Below are positions 7,981 through 16,955 of a stretch of DNA of 64,000 bases, piece by piece (position 1 is the stretch's first letter; every line of letters starts with the position of its first letter). Made by a program: the position numbers and the translations under genes. This DNA is from Aldehydirespirator sp965204415 (GTDB lineage Bacteria; Actinomycetota; Acidimicrobiia; Acidimicrobiales; Aldehydirespiratoraceae): NCBI GenBank assembly GCA_965204415.1, contig CBDBEL010000004.1:682001-746000 (forward strand), written 5' to 3'. Under the pieces are notes generated by a model. The model saw only the letters and a program-made list of their open reading frames with translations. It searched no databases and had not been told where the DNA came from.

Positions 7981-8673
7981 TCAGCCCTCGTCGGCGTCGG
8001 GCGAGGTGGTGGTGGTCGTCGGGGCGAAGCTGGGCTGGAACTGCTCGTACGCGCTGATCCGCAGCACCGACCCGGGCTCGGCGTCGGCGTCGCTGGTGGG
8101 GACGGACACCTCGTCGCCGTCGAGCAGGATCCTGACCCCGTCGACGTCGTCGGTCGCCGAGGCGGTGAACACGATCTGGGCCGCCGCGAACCTCATCTCG
8201 TCGGCGGACGGCGCCGAGTCCTCGCCCTCCGGGGACAGGTGCACGACGTCGACCGTGGCCACGCCATCGATCACGGTGGCGCTGAGGATCTCGAACAACT
8301 CCAGGGTGTTGAAGTAGCCGGCGTCGGACTCCTCGGCCAAGGTGGCCTCGCCGAACAGCGTGGCCAGCACATCGGCGAGGGTGGCGTTGCGGTCCACCTG
8401 GCGCTCCACCTCCACCACGATGGTGCGCTCGATGTCCTGCGGGTTGGTCAGGAGGTAGACGGGCCGGGACACGGTCAGGGGAGCGGGGACGGTAGTGGTG
8501 GTCGTGGCCGTGAACCCGGGCCTGAGCGTCTCGGGAAGCTCCTCGGGGTCGATCGCCTGAGCGTTCTCGTCGGTGGGCAGGCCGCAGCCGCTGGACGCGA
8601 CCGCGGCCAAGGCCAGGGTCGCCAGCCATCGGGCGGCGTCGCGCCGGCAGCGGAGCAGGAGGGGCGGCCTCAC
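7981..8673 (-). CDS. GerMN-domain lipoprotein (LpqB-like)
   Basis: Secreted lipoprotein of 230 residues. After an arginine-rich start and hydrophobic segment there is a lipobox ASSGCGLP. A Thr-rich linker follows, then a GerMN-type domain: PVYLL near residue 72, the NATLADVLATLF segment, and a VDVVHLSPEG strand. It ends in another Thr/Pro-rich tail. In actinobacteria LpqB-type lipoproteins sit beside the MtrAB two-component system and influence the sensor, and the gene order here matches. It lacks the C-terminal beta-propeller of full-length LpqB, so it is shorter. GTG 8673 overlaps the histidine kinase stop by GTGA, indicating co-translation. Confidence 0.75.
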   Translation of the reverse strand: MRPPLLLRCRRDAARWLATLALAAVASSGCGLPTDENAQAIDPEELPETLRPGFTATTTTTVPAPLTVSRPVYLLTNPQDIERTIVVEVERQVDRNATLADVLATLFGEATLAEESDAGYFNTLELFEILSATVIDGVATVDVVHLSPEGEDSAPSADEMRFAAAQIVFTASATDDVDGVRILLDGDEVSVPTSDADAEPGSVLRISAYEQFQPSFAPTTTTTSPDADEG

Positions 8674-10124
8674 AGCGCCGGGGTCTGCTCCCCGTCCTCA
8701 TCGGGCACCGACACCGGCAGCTCGACCACGAACCGGGCGCCCGGGGTCGAGTCGGGGCGGTCCTCCACCCAGACCCGCCCGCCGTGCAGGCCGACGTGCT
8801 CGGCCACCAGGGCCAGGCCCAGGCCGGATCCCGAGTCGCGGCCCCGCCGCCCGCCGGCCCGGCCGCGATGGAAGCGGTCGAAGATCAGCCTGCGCTCCGC
8901 GGGGACCACGCCCGGTCCGTTGTCCTCGACGCCCAGCTGCACCAGGCCGTCCACCCGCTCGAGGCTGACGACGACCTCGCCGTCGCCGTACTTGGAGGCG
9001 TTCTCGACCAGGTTCGACACCACCCGGCCGAGGCGTCGCTTGTCGGCCATCAACACGGTGTCCTCCATGCCCGAGGCCGCTTCGAAGTCGACCTCGGCGG
9101 TCGAGTCGAGGCCGAACTGGAAGATGGCGTGCTGCACGAACTCCACGATGTGCACCTCCTCGGCCTCGAGGTCGGCGGTGCCCACGTCGTACCGGTTGAT
9201 CTCCAGCAGGTCCTCCACCAGCCGGCTGAAGCGGGAGATGTCGTCGCTGAGCAGGTCCAGCGCAGTGCGGCCGCGCTCGCCCAGCTCGTCGGCCATGTTG
9301 TAGAGGACCTCCACCGACGCGGTGAGCGTCATCAGCGGTGACCTCAGCTCGTGGCTGACCTCGGACGCGAAGCGGGCGTCGCGGGCGATCCTCTCCTCGA
9401 GGGCCCGGGCCATCTCGTTGAACGACGCGGTCAGCGAGGCCAGGTCGGCGTCGTCGGGCGGGGTCAGGCGGGTGTCCAGCGCGCCCGCGGCGAGCGCCTC
9501 GGCGGCCGTTCGCACCTTGAACAGCGGGTTGAGCAGCCGGCCCGCGGCCCACCACCCGAAGGCGGCCGCGAATAGCGTGGTGACCGCGGCCACGCCGAAG
9601 AGGATGATGGCCAGCGCGTCGAGGGTGTCCTCGATGTCGTCGAGGGGGGCGGCTTCGAAGTAGATCGCGTTGGTGGGGGTTCCCGGTATGGGGACGCCGG
9701 AGACGATGGCGGTGCTGACGCCGATCGTGGTGCGCATCCGGGCCGGGACTCCCGCCTCGACCAGCTCCAGCAGCGAGGCGGGCACCGCCTCCCGGTTGAA
9801 CACCAGCGGGTCGGCCGAGGTCCACTCGTCGCCGACCCGCAGCAGCGGGAACGTGCCCGAGGTCTGCCTCAGCCGCTCGACGATGGCCCGGCGGCCCTCG
9901 TCGTCGGTCTCGGCGGTGAGCTCGTTGCGGACCCGCCGGCCGTTGTTGGCGAACACCGAGAAGGCGGTCTCGTCGCGCTCCTCCAGGAGGTTCTGGCGGG
10001 TCAGGGCCAGGGTGGCGAACGAGATGGTGGAGGCCAGCAGCAGCCCGCCCACCGCGAACGCGGAGGTGATGCGGCGCCGCAGTCCCCGCCGGACGAAGAA
10101 GGGCGTGAGGGTCAGGCGGCGCAC
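8670..10124 (-). CDS. mtrB: MtrB-like sensor histidine kinase
   Basis: Membrane histidine kinase of 484 residues. Transmembrane segment 1 is about 21-42, an extracytoplasmic sensor follows, and segment 2 is about 170-190. A HAMP linker follows, then the dimerisation helix with phospho-acceptor His258 in SHELRSPL. The ATP-binding domain has the N box NLVENASKYG, the G1 box EDNGPG and the G2 box GSGLGLAL. It sits 16 bases downstream of its response regulator and overlaps the GerMN lipoprotein gene. This mtrA-mtrB-lpqB order supports the assignment. In other actinobacteria MtrAB controls cell-wall and division genes. Confidence 0.8.
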   Translation of the reverse strand: MRRLTLTPFFVRRGLRRRITSAFAVGGLLLASTISFATLALTRQNLLEERDETAFSVFANNGRRVRNELTAETDDEGRRAIVERLRQTSGTFPLLRVGDEWTSADPLVFNREAVPASLLELVEAGVPARMRTTIGVSTAIVSGVPIPGTPTNAIYFEAAPLDDIEDTLDALAIILFGVAAVTTLFAAAFGWWAAGRLLNPLFKVRTAAEALAAGALDTRLTPPDDADLASLTASFNEMARALEERIARDARFASEVSHELRSPLMTLTASVEVLYNMADELGERGRTALDLLSDDISRFSRLVEDLLEINRYDVGTADLEAEEVHIVEFVQHAIFQFGLDSTAEVDFEAASGMEDTVLMADKRRLGRVVSNLVENASKYGDGEVVVSLERVDGLVQLGVEDNGPGVVPAERRLIFDRFHRGRAGGRRGRDSGSGLGLALVAEHVGLHGGRVWVEDRPDSTPGARFVVELPVSVPDEDGEQTPAL

Positions 10125-10140
10125 CGGGGGTCTGCGGCCT

Positions 10141-10821
10141 CTAGGGCACGAGCTTGTAGCCGAGCCCCCGTACCGTCACCACGTGGCGGGGGTTGGCCGG
10201 GTCGGGCTCGATCTTGGTGCGGAGCCGGCGCACGTGCACGTCCACGAGCCGGCCGTCCCCGAAGTATCCGAGGCCCCACACCCGCTCCAGGAGCACCTCG
10301 CGGCTGAAGATGTTGCCGGGGTTGGAGGCGAGCTCGACCAGCAGGCGGAACTCGGTCTTGGTGAGGTGGGCCTCGGTGCCCGACACTCGCACGATGCCGG
10401 CGTCGGGGAGGATCTCGAGGTCGTTGAAGACGATCTCGTCCCCGCCGGCGTCGGAGGCGCGGGCCCTGCGCAGCAGCGCCCTGATGCGGGCCGACAGCTC
10501 CTTGGGCGCGAACGGCTTGGTCAGGTAGTCGTCGGCCCCGGCCTCGAGCCCGGCGACCACGTCGTGGGTGTCGGAGCGGGCGGTGATCATCACTATGGGC
10601 ACGTCGCTGGACTTGCGGATGGCCCGGCAGATGTCGAAGCCGTCGATGCCGGGCAGCATGATGTCGACCAGCACCACGTCGGCGGGCGCACGGCCGAACG
10701 CGACCAGCGCCTCCTCGCCCGAGGAGGCCTCGTCCACCTCCCAGCCCTCGTCCTCGAGCGCGAGACGCAGGGCGGTGCGGATGCGCTCGTCGTCCTCCAC
10801 GGTGAGGATGCGGGTGGTCAT
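10141..10821 (-). CDS. mtrA: MtrA-like OmpR-family response regulator
   Basis: Receiver plus winged-helix DNA-binding protein of 226 residues. The acidic pocket is Glu9-Asp10-Asp11, the phospho-acceptor is Asp53 in LVDIMLPG, and the conserved Lys lies in LTKPFAPKEL. The effector domain contains LTKTEFRLLVELASNPG and ends VDVHVRRLRTKIE...VVTVRGLGYKL, as usual for the OmpR/PhoB class. ATG 10821 has CAGGAG about 10 bases upstream and overlaps the stop of the small membrane protein gene by ATGA. It is cotranscribed with mtrB and the lipoprotein gene. Confidence 0.85.
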   Translation of the reverse strand: MTTRILTVEDDERIRTALRLALEDEGWEVDEASSGEEALVAFGRAPADVVLVDIMLPGIDGFDICRAIRKSSDVPIVMITARSDTHDVVAGLEAGADDYLTKPFAPKELSARIRALLRRARASDAGGDEIVFNDLEILPDAGIVRVSGTEAHLTKTEFRLLVELASNPGNIFSREVLLERVWGLGYFGDGRLVDVHVRRLRTKIEPDPANPRHVVTVRGLGYKLVP

Positions 10822-11138
10822 CGCCGGCCACTCCTGCCACGGCGATGCCCGCCCGCGACGGGATCGGCCGAGACGGGCGGTTGCTGGGCCCGCCACTCGA
10901 CGGCAGCCCGCAGGGTCAGCACGGCCACGATGCCGGTTCCGACCGCGGCGCCGACGGCGGTGCCGAGCCCGACCAGCCCTGCAGTGGTGGTGCAGCCGTC
11001 GTCGCAGCTCAAGTCCATCACCGCGAAGCCGATCAGGCCCCCGCACGCCCCGGCCACGATGATGGCCGAGAACGCCAGCACCCGGGCCGTCAACGACGGC
11101 GAAGAGTCAGGCGGCACAGCGCCACGCTGGTCCAGCAC
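10818..11138 (-). CDS. Small membrane protein, unknown function
   Basis: Protein of 106 residues with two predicted membrane helices, about 18-42 and 52-78, separated by a short cysteine-containing loop (SCDDGCTT). The C-terminal tail is basic. The stop overlaps the mtrA start by ATGA, so it is probably the first gene of the mtrA operon. No family was recognised. Support is the coupled position, the membrane pattern and codon bias. Confidence 0.55.
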   Translation of the reverse strand: MLDQRGAVPPDSSPSLTARVLAFSAIIVAGACGGLIGFAVMDLSCDDGCTTTAGLVGLGTAVGAAVGTGIVAVLTLRAAVEWRAQQPPVSADPVAGGHRRGRSGRR

Positions 11139-11254
11139 CGACTAGAGCGTACCCAACGACCTCCCGCACCTGCCGTGTGGCCCACGCCGGCGGCGAGACG
11201 GGTCGCTTCGGGCTGGCAGACTGGGGCCGTGCGAGGCGGGCTGCGGGGTTGCCG

Positions 11255-12544
11255 GTGACCGGGGAGACCAGGGGACAGCCGCCCGACGGGACGGTCGGGT
11301 TCCTGCATGTGGACATGGACGCGTTCTACGCCGCGGTGGAGGTGCGGCGCCGTCCCGAGCTGCGGGGCAAGCCGGTCGTGGTCGGCGGCACCGGCAGCCG
11401 GGGGGTGGTGGCCGCGGCCAGCTACGAGGCCCGGGTCTTCGGCATCGGATCGGCCATGCCCTCGGCCCGGGCCCGCCGGCTGTGCCCCCACGCGGTGTTC
11501 CTGGCCGGCGACCACTCCCACTACGGCGAAGTGTCCGCACGGGTCATGGCCGTCCTCCGGGACATGAGCCCGCTGGTCGAGCCCCTGTCTCTGGACGAGG
11601 CCTTCATGGATGTGCGGGGAGCGGCTCGCCTGCTCGGTCCGGCGCCCGACCTGGCCGCTCAGATCCGCGCCCGCATCCTGGCGCAGGAGCAGCTCACCTG
11701 CTCGGTGGGAGTGGCCTCCACCAAGTTCATGGCCAAGCTGGCCACCGAGCGGGCCAAGCCCCGGATCGGCCCTTCGGGACCGGTGTGGGGGTCAGGCGTC
11801 CACGTCGTCGAGGCGGGCACCGAACTCGACTTCCTGCACCCGCTGCCGGTCACCGCCCTCTTCGGCGTCGGCCCCGCGACCTCCCGCCGGCTGCTCCGCC
11901 TCGGGGTCGAGACAGTCGGTGATCTGGCCTCCCTGCCGGAAGCTGCGGTCATAGCCGCGCTGGGCGCGGCCTCGGGCCGCCAGCTTCACCGACTGGCCAA
12001 CGGCATCGACGACCGGCCGGTGGTAGTGGACCGGCTGCCCCGCTCCATCAGCCATGAGGAGACCTTCGCCCGGGACCTTCACATCCACGGCGAGCTCGAA
12101 GCCGAGGCCACCCGGCTGGCCGACGCGGTGGCCCGCAGGTTGAGGACCTCCAACCTGCAGGCTCGAACCATCACGCTGAAGCTGCGCTTCGGCGACTTCA
12201 AGACCATCACCCGCTCGACGACGCTGCCCGATCCCACCGACGGAACCCGCGACCTGGTGGCCGCCGCCCGCGAGCTTCTCTCCCAGATCGACGTCGCGCC
12301 AGGCGTGCGCCTCCTGGGCGTGGGCGCGTCGGGGCTGCTGGAGACGTCCGCCCGGCAGCTCTCCCTGGAAGACGGGCCCCAGGGCAACGAGGCAGCCGAC
12401 CGGGTGACCGACCGGATAAGGGACCGCTTCGGCGCGTCGGCCATCGGCCCGGCAGCCGCCATCCGCGACGGCAGGGGCATGCGATCGCCGTCGGACGCGG
12501 ATCAACGCTGGGGACCGGCCGCCGGCAGCTCCGGCCCCAGATGA
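11255..12544 (+). CDS. dinB: DNA polymerase IV (Y-family)
   Basis: Error-prone lesion-bypass polymerase. The palm has HVDMDAFYAAVE near the N-terminus and PLSLDEAFMDV around residue 113; these supply the metal-binding Asp, Asp and Glu. GVASTKFMAKLATERAKP is the typical following segment. The helix-hairpin-helix FGVGPATSRRLLRLG and the little-finger domain, starting near SISHEETFARDL, follow. GTG 11255 has a GCGGGG-type site upstream. A longer start at 11177 and the later ATG of the HVDMDAFY motif are alternatives. No typical beta-clamp motif is obvious at the C-terminus. A 39-base sequence beginning at the stop codon is directly repeated downstream. Confidence 0.85.
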   Translation: MTGETRGQPPDGTVGFLHVDMDAFYAAVEVRRRPELRGKPVVVGGTGSRGVVAAASYEARVFGIGSAMPSARARRLCPHAVFLAGDHSHYGEVSARVMAVLRDMSPLVEPLSLDEAFMDVRGAARLLGPAPDLAAQIRARILAQEQLTCSVGVASTKFMAKLATERAKPRIGPSGPVWGSGVHVVEAGTELDFLHPLPVTALFGVGPATSRRLLRLGVETVGDLASLPEAAVIAALGAASGRQLHRLANGIDDRPVVVDRLPRSISHEETFARDLHIHGELEAEATRLADAVARRLRTSNLQARTITLKLRFGDFKTITRSTTLPDPTDGTRDLVAAARELLSQIDVAPGVRLLGVGASGLLETSARQLSLEDGPQGNEAADRVTDRIRDRFGASAIGPAAAIRDGRGMRSPSDADQRWGPAAGSSGPR

Positions 12545-12622
12545 CACAAATGCTGCTGCCGCCACGCAGTTGCTCTCGATAGCTGACACAAATGCTGCTG
12601 CCGCCACGCAGTTGCTCTCGAT
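12542..12622. repeat. 39-bp direct repeat at the dinB stop
   Basis: The 39 bases starting TGACACAAATGCTGCTGCCG at 12542, whose first three bases are the dinB stop, are repeated exactly at 12584, a 42-base period. The first copy encloses a 13-codon ATG frame ending TAG. The tract lies between dinB and the DUF3040 gene. Confidence 0.85.
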
Positions 12623-12682
12623 TCCGGCTATCGTCAGGACGAACACGCACAGCTGCGAAGCCAAGGTGCCGGAGGTGATGGC

Positions 12683-13069
12683 GTGCCGTTGTCGGAGGAC
12701 GAGCAGCGGATTCTCAGCGAGATCGAGTCGCACCTCTATGAGAGCGACCCGGAACTGGCCCGCGAGGTGGCCGAGACCACCGTCTACACCCACGCGTTCC
12801 GCAACATCAAGTGGGCCGCGCTCGGCCTGCTGGTCGGCATCGTGATCATGGTCTGGCTGCTGTCGGTGTCGTTCCTGCTGTCGTTCGGCGGGTTCTTGGT
12901 GATGCTCGTCTCGCTGCTGTTCCTGGAGCGCAACGCCCGCCGCGTGGGCCGGGCCGGGCTGGGCCAGATGACCCAGTCGATGAGGGGCGGGGGATTCCGC
13001 CACGTCGTCGGCGGGGCAGGATCCCGGATGCGGGAACGCTTCGACCGCGACGATCGCAACGGCAACTGA
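12683..13069 (+). CDS. DUF3040 membrane protein
   Basis: Protein of 128 residues beginning PLSEDEQRILSEIE, the hallmark N-terminus of actinobacterial DUF3040 proteins. A cytoplasmic helix precedes two adjacent membrane segments at about 48-68 and 70-85. A glycine/arginine-rich tail follows. The start is GTG 12683 with GGAGGTGATG immediately upstream. The biochemical role of the family is unknown. The 3' end of the gene, including the stop, is tandemly duplicated with a 21-base period. Confidence 0.8.
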   Translation: MPLSEDEQRILSEIESHLYESDPELAREVAETTVYTHAFRNIKWAALGLLVGIVIMVWLLSVSFLLSFGGFLVMLVSLLFLERNARRVGRAGLGQMTQSMRGGGFRHVVGGAGSRMRERFDRDDRNGN

Positions 13070-13092
13070 GCCGATCGCAACCGCAACTGAGC
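13051..13092. repeat. 21-bp tandem duplication at the DUF3040 gene end
   Basis: Two copies of CGATCGCAACGGCAACTGAG plus one base lie back to back, with one mismatch. The first contains the gene's TGA stop and the second repeats it. Confidence 0.75.
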
Positions 13093-13133
13093 CGCAGCGG
13101 GCCGCACAGGGCGCCAGGGCCCCGGGCGAGGCT

Positions 13134-15782
13134 CTAGCGGCGCCAGCGGCGACTGAAGAGCGTCGAGGGATCGACCGCCGAGGCCAGCCGGCTGCCAAAG
13201 GTTGCCTGCCGGCGGCATGCGCCCACCACGAGCGAACCCACGACACCGGCCCTGACCGCCATCAACGGCGACGTCTCGCGGGCATAGCGCCCATGGGTGG
13301 CGATGGCGGCCAACTCCTGGATGGGTCCCACCGCGGGACGGACCGACACCACCCGGCGGGCCAGTTCCTGGGGAGTCTCGGAGGGCTTGGGATTGAGTTG
13401 AACGAGCGCCAGAGCCTCGAGAACGTCGGTCCACCAGAAGTCGATCAATCCGGCCGGATCGTGAGCCAGGCGGTCTCTGTGCCTGCGCCACTGAAGGCGC
13501 TTGAGCAGGGGCACCGATGCCGTGGCCGACCCCAGAGCAACCAGCGCGAGCACGGCCAGCAGCGCGGGGCCGAGCCGGCGGGAGCCCTCAGAGGCCGCGG
13601 CCCCCGGATCGGCGGAGGGCGCCGACCTCTGGGCCAGACCCGAGCCCGCCTCGGGATCCTCCTGTGAGACACCGGCCGGGTCGGGTCCGGCTGGGGCCGG
13701 GCTTCCGGGCGCCTCCGCGGGCTCAAAGCCCTGATCGGCGCCGGCTGCGGCCGGGTCCGGATCGGGACCGGCCTGATCGGCGACGTGGCCGGTTATGGCG
13801 AAGTCCCCGGGCGCGCCCCTGCCGGGCGTCGGCTCGAACCTGACCCAGCCGGTGCCCGCGAAGTACACCTCGGGCCAGGCGTGGGCATGCCGGCCCCGCA
13901 CGACATAGGCCCCGTCGACGAAGGCCCCTTCGATGCGCCGTTCCGGCTGCCATTCGCCCCACGTGAATCCGACCGCGACCCGAGTCGGCAGGCCGATGCT
14001 GCGGGCCAAGGCCGCATAGGCCGAGGCGAACTGCTGGCAATAGCCGGCCCGGACGTCGAACAGGAAGTCCCCCAAGCCGTTGATTCCCTCCGAATGCACC
14101 TCCAGGTCGTAGCGAAAGCCGCCGTCGAGCCGGAAGTGGTCCTGCAGCAGCAGCGCCCGGTGGTAGTCGGACCGCCCGTCCGCGGTGATCCGATCCGCCT
14201 CGGAACGCACAAGTGCCTGCACGTCGTCGGGGAGCTGGGTGTTGGTGGCCAGGAACCCCTCCTCCAGCATCGACGTCTCAGACCGGCGCAGGCGGTCCGG
14301 ATCCCCGATCGCGGGGACGGCCGAGTCGACCGAGTAGGTGAAACGCTTCGGTCCTGCCAGCGCGGCGCGGCGCGTCTTGATGAGGGAACCCGAGAGGGCC
14401 TCGTACTCCATCGTCACCCCGCCGTCGTCGATGACTCGACGGAGCTCGTAGGCGGCGGGCAGGTACGAGTTCCCGAGTCCTGTGAGCATCACCGTCTGCG
14501 ACAGGTGAGGTCCAGACGCCGCCGACGGGTCGAGGGTGGCTGCGAACGGCCCAGCGACGTCCTCGTACTGCGAACGCGCCCTCCACGCGTCGCCGTCGAA
14601 CTCATCAAGGGATGTCAGCCTCCAGTACTGCCGCTCGTCCTCGGGCACGGCCACGGCGAACAGCTCCACATCGGACAGTTCGATGAGACGGCTGCCAACC
14701 TGGACGAGAGGGCTGACGAGGACCCTCGGCCCGGCGCCACGCCCGTCCAGCGAAGCGGGCACGCCATCGCTGAGCGGGGCGTGGTCGACCCACGGCTCCG
14801 GGTGGGGGGGCGGAGCGTCGACCCAGGGGGCCGCCTCGGTGACCTCGAAGTTCTCGAGATCGATCCACGGCTCGGCCCGTGCGCCGGGAAGGGCCGGGCC
14901 GGCGACCGCGCCGGCCGCCACCGCGACCAGCAGCGCGGTGCCCGCGACGCGGGCCATAGTCATCGTTCCTTGGCCCGGTCCGCCCTCTATCCAGACCTCG
15001 GCCCGCCGGTTGCGGAGCCACAGCGCGACCATCGTCAAGCCGACGGCGCCGCATCCCAGCGCCCCGAAGAGAATCGCCCGCTCGCCGGTCCCGACCGCGG
15101 CCGCGAAGCCGTACATGGCGGCAGCCGGGGCGACCGCCCACCCTCCGGAGCGCAGCCGGAAGGCGGCCGTGTCGGCCAGGAACGCGCACAACCCCAGCGC
15201 CGTCCCGGCGACCAGGACCAGTCCCGGGACCGGCACGACCGGCGCCGGGCTGCCGTTCACCACGTCCCAGCCCTCCACCAGATGATCGAGCGCGGCCGAG
15301 ACGGTGTCGGGCGTGGGCACGACGAACCAGGCCGTGTCGGGGTAGAGCAGCACCGTCGCCGTGACGGCGAGGCTGGCGACGCTGACCGGCGCTGCACCGA
15401 CGGCCGGCAGCCCCACCCGGCGGGTCGCCGCCGCGACCACATGAGAGGCGAGAGCCAGAGCCAGCACGTCCCGCAGGAACGACGTGTCGGTGAACAGCCG
15501 CGACATTCCGGCCGCAACCACGACGGTGACCGCGATCAGCGCAGCCTCCAGCAGCCAGTCGTAGCCTCCGCCCCGGCCCGAACCCCCCCGGCCCGAAGCC
15601 CCACGGCCCGAACCCGCACCGCCGCCCGAACCCGAACCCCCACGGCCCGAACCCGCACCCCGGCCCGAAGCCCCACGGCCCGAACCCCCACGGCCCGAAG
15701 CCGCACCACGGCCCGAACCCGAACCCGCACCACGGCCCGAACCCGCACCCCGGCCCGAACCCGGCCCTCTGGCCATGGTCAC
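13134..15782 (-). CDS. TgpA-like transglutaminase membrane protein
   Basis: Protein of 882 residues. Its first 73 residues are an unusual Gly/Ser/Arg/Ala repeat (GSGRGA units). Several membrane helices follow (DUF3488/TgpA-type N-terminal region), then an extracytoplasmic transglutaminase-like core. The likely catalytic residues are Cys in RAGYCQQFASAY, His in GRHAHAWPEVYF and the acidic residue in VRFEPTPG. A Pro/Gly/Glu-rich linker, another membrane helix and a C-terminal DUF4129-like cytoplasmic tail complete it. GTG 15782 overlaps the DUF58 gene stop by GTGA; ATG 15776 is the alternative. moxR-DUF58-transglutaminase operons are common and probably act at the cell envelope; the substrate is unknown. 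Confidence 0.8.
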   Translation of the reverse strand: MTMARGPGSGRGAGSGRGAGSGSGRGAASGRGGSGRGASGRGAGSGRGGSGSGGGAGSGRGASGRGGSGRGGGYDWLLEAALIAVTVVVAAGMSRLFTDTSFLRDVLALALASHVVAAATRRVGLPAVGAAPVSVASLAVTATVLLYPDTAWFVVPTPDTVSAALDHLVEGWDVVNGSPAPVVPVPGLVLVAGTALGLCAFLADTAAFRLRSGGWAVAPAAAMYGFAAAVGTGERAILFGALGCGAVGLTMVALWLRNRRAEVWIEGGPGQGTMTMARVAGTALLVAVAAGAVAGPALPGARAEPWIDLENFEVTEAAPWVDAPPPHPEPWVDHAPLSDGVPASLDGRGAGPRVLVSPLVQVGSRLIELSDVELFAVAVPEDERQYWRLTSLDEFDGDAWRARSQYEDVAGPFAATLDPSAASGPHLSQTVMLTGLGNSYLPAAYELRRVIDDGGVTMEYEALSGSLIKTRRAALAGPKRFTYSVDSAVPAIGDPDRLRRSETSMLEEGFLATNTQLPDDVQALVRSEADRITADGRSDYHRALLLQDHFRLDGGFRYDLEVHSEGINGLGDFLFDVRAGYCQQFASAYAALARSIGLPTRVAVGFTWGEWQPERRIEGAFVDGAYVVRGRHAHAWPEVYFAGTGWVRFEPTPGRGAPGDFAITGHVADQAGPDPDPAAAGADQGFEPAEAPGSPAPAGPDPAGVSQEDPEAGSGLAQRSAPSADPGAAASEGSRRLGPALLAVLALVALGSATASVPLLKRLQWRRHRDRLAHDPAGLIDFWWTDVLEALALVQLNPKPSETPQELARRVVSVRPAVGPIQELAAIATHGRYARETSPLMAVRAGVVGSLVVGACRRQATFGSRLASAVDPSTLFSRRWRR
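15575..15770. repeat. 6/12-bp low-complexity tract encoding the Gly-Arg-Ser N-terminus
   Basis: About 195 bases made of CGGCCC, GAACCC, GCACCA and CCACGG hexamers in varying order. It codes in frame for the Gly/Ser/Arg-rich first 73 residues of the transglutaminase protein. Because units are multiples of 6, expansion or contraction keeps the frame. Confidence 0.8.
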
Positions 15783-16954
15783 GCCAGATCGACGACCCCG
15801 CGGCCAGCCAATGCGGGCACCCGCCACAGGCTCGGCAACTGGCCGGGGCCGGTCAGGTGTATCCAGCCGCCCTCGTAGTCCACCGCCGGCGTTGCGGTGG
15901 ATCGATGCCCGGCGCCGTACGTGACGATCAAGGAGGCCTCCAGACGCTCGGCCAGTTCATGGCGGGCGCTGTCGTCGTCAATGGCGTCGGGCGAGGCCGA
16001 GACGGCCACCACGACCGACCCCTCGCCGATCAACTGGACATCGATGTCGGGCCGCCCGCCCTCCAGCAAGGCAAGGAACTCGAGCGCTACGCCCACCTCG
16101 GAGTAGTGGGACAGCAGTGGGGTCCTGCGACCGTCGGTCGTGAGGATCTGAGCCTCGTCACCGGAGCGCAGCACGGCGTTGGTGATGGACGCGGCCACCG
16201 AAGTGGTGCGATCCTGCAGGCTCACGAGATCCCCGGGCGGGCGGGTGTCGATGATCACCGTCATGCGACCCGGTCGGGACGGCTGGAACCGCCTCACCGT
16301 GAACTCGTCCAGCCTCGCCGTAGAGCGCCAGTGGATATGGCGGAGGTCGTCGCCCTCCACGTACGGGCGCAGCACGTCGAACTCGTCGCTCTCGAGCCCG
16401 AGCGACCGGCGATGGAAGTCGCTGGGCAACGACAGGGCCCCACCGACGGGCAGGCGAGGCGACACCAGCGTCTCGATGGGCGGATGCACGACCACGCGCG
16501 TGCGCCTCCCGAAGACCCGTCGCCGGTGCGCCAGTCCGAGGCCGTCGATGTCGCGGACGATCGTCGGGCCGATCTCGAGCACCCCCCGGCGGGTCGGCTG
16601 GAGCCGGTAGCTCCCGGTCGCGGTCGAGCTGCCGGGCACCGGCGCCAGGCTGAAGCGGGCGTCGGGCTCGCCGCTCACACGCTCGTTGAGGCGAACCGTC
16701 GGGGATCGCAGCCTGGCCAGGTTCCTGATGTGCAAGGTCACCTCGACAGATTCGGCGACCGTCACCATCTCCGACGACACCCGGCGGCTGAGCGACAGGC
16801 GCGACGGGTGCACCAGCCGCACCGCCAGCGCAACGACCACTGCGGAGACGGCCGCGGCCCCGATGACGTACAACTCGAGGATCGCGAACGCCCGGCCCGC
16901 CACAACCGCGAGGGCGCCTAGTGCGAGCAGCCTCCAGCCGATCGAGGTGGGCAC
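15779..16954 (-). CDS. DUF58 protein
   Basis: Protein of 391 residues. Two N-terminal membrane helices (about 8-22 and 28-46) are followed by a domain with the DUF58 signature YVEGDDLRHIHWRSTARLDEFTVRRF. A VWA-like segment then follows, MTVIIDTRPPGD. It is encoded between a MoxR ATPase and a transglutaminase protein, the standard partners. The role is presumed to be a MoxR-dependent assembly or envelope function. GTG 16954 lies one base after the moxR stop. Confidence 0.8.
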   Translation of the reverse strand: MPTSIGWRLLALGALAVVAGRAFAILELYVIGAAAVSAVVVALAVRLVHPSRLSLSRRVSSEMVTVAESVEVTLHIRNLARLRSPTVRLNERVSGEPDARFSLAPVPGSSTATGSYRLQPTRRGVLEIGPTIVRDIDGLGLAHRRRVFGRRTRVVVHPPIETLVSPRLPVGGALSLPSDFHRRSLGLESDEFDVLRPYVEGDDLRHIHWRSTARLDEFTVRRFQPSRPGRMTVIIDTRPPGDLVSLQDRTTSVAASITNAVLRSGDEAQILTTDGRRTPLLSHYSEVGVALEFLALLEGGRPDIDVQLIGEGSVVVAVSASPDAIDDDSARHELAERLEASLIVTYGAGHRSTATPAVDYEGGWIHLTGPGQLPSLWRVPALAGRGVVDLA

Positions 16955-16955
16955 G

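Noticed and set aside
13785..15878. 697-codon open frame antisense to the transglutaminase gene
   Set aside because: The sense strand encodes a recognisable membrane transglutaminase. The antisense product is low-complexity Arg/Gly/Pro.
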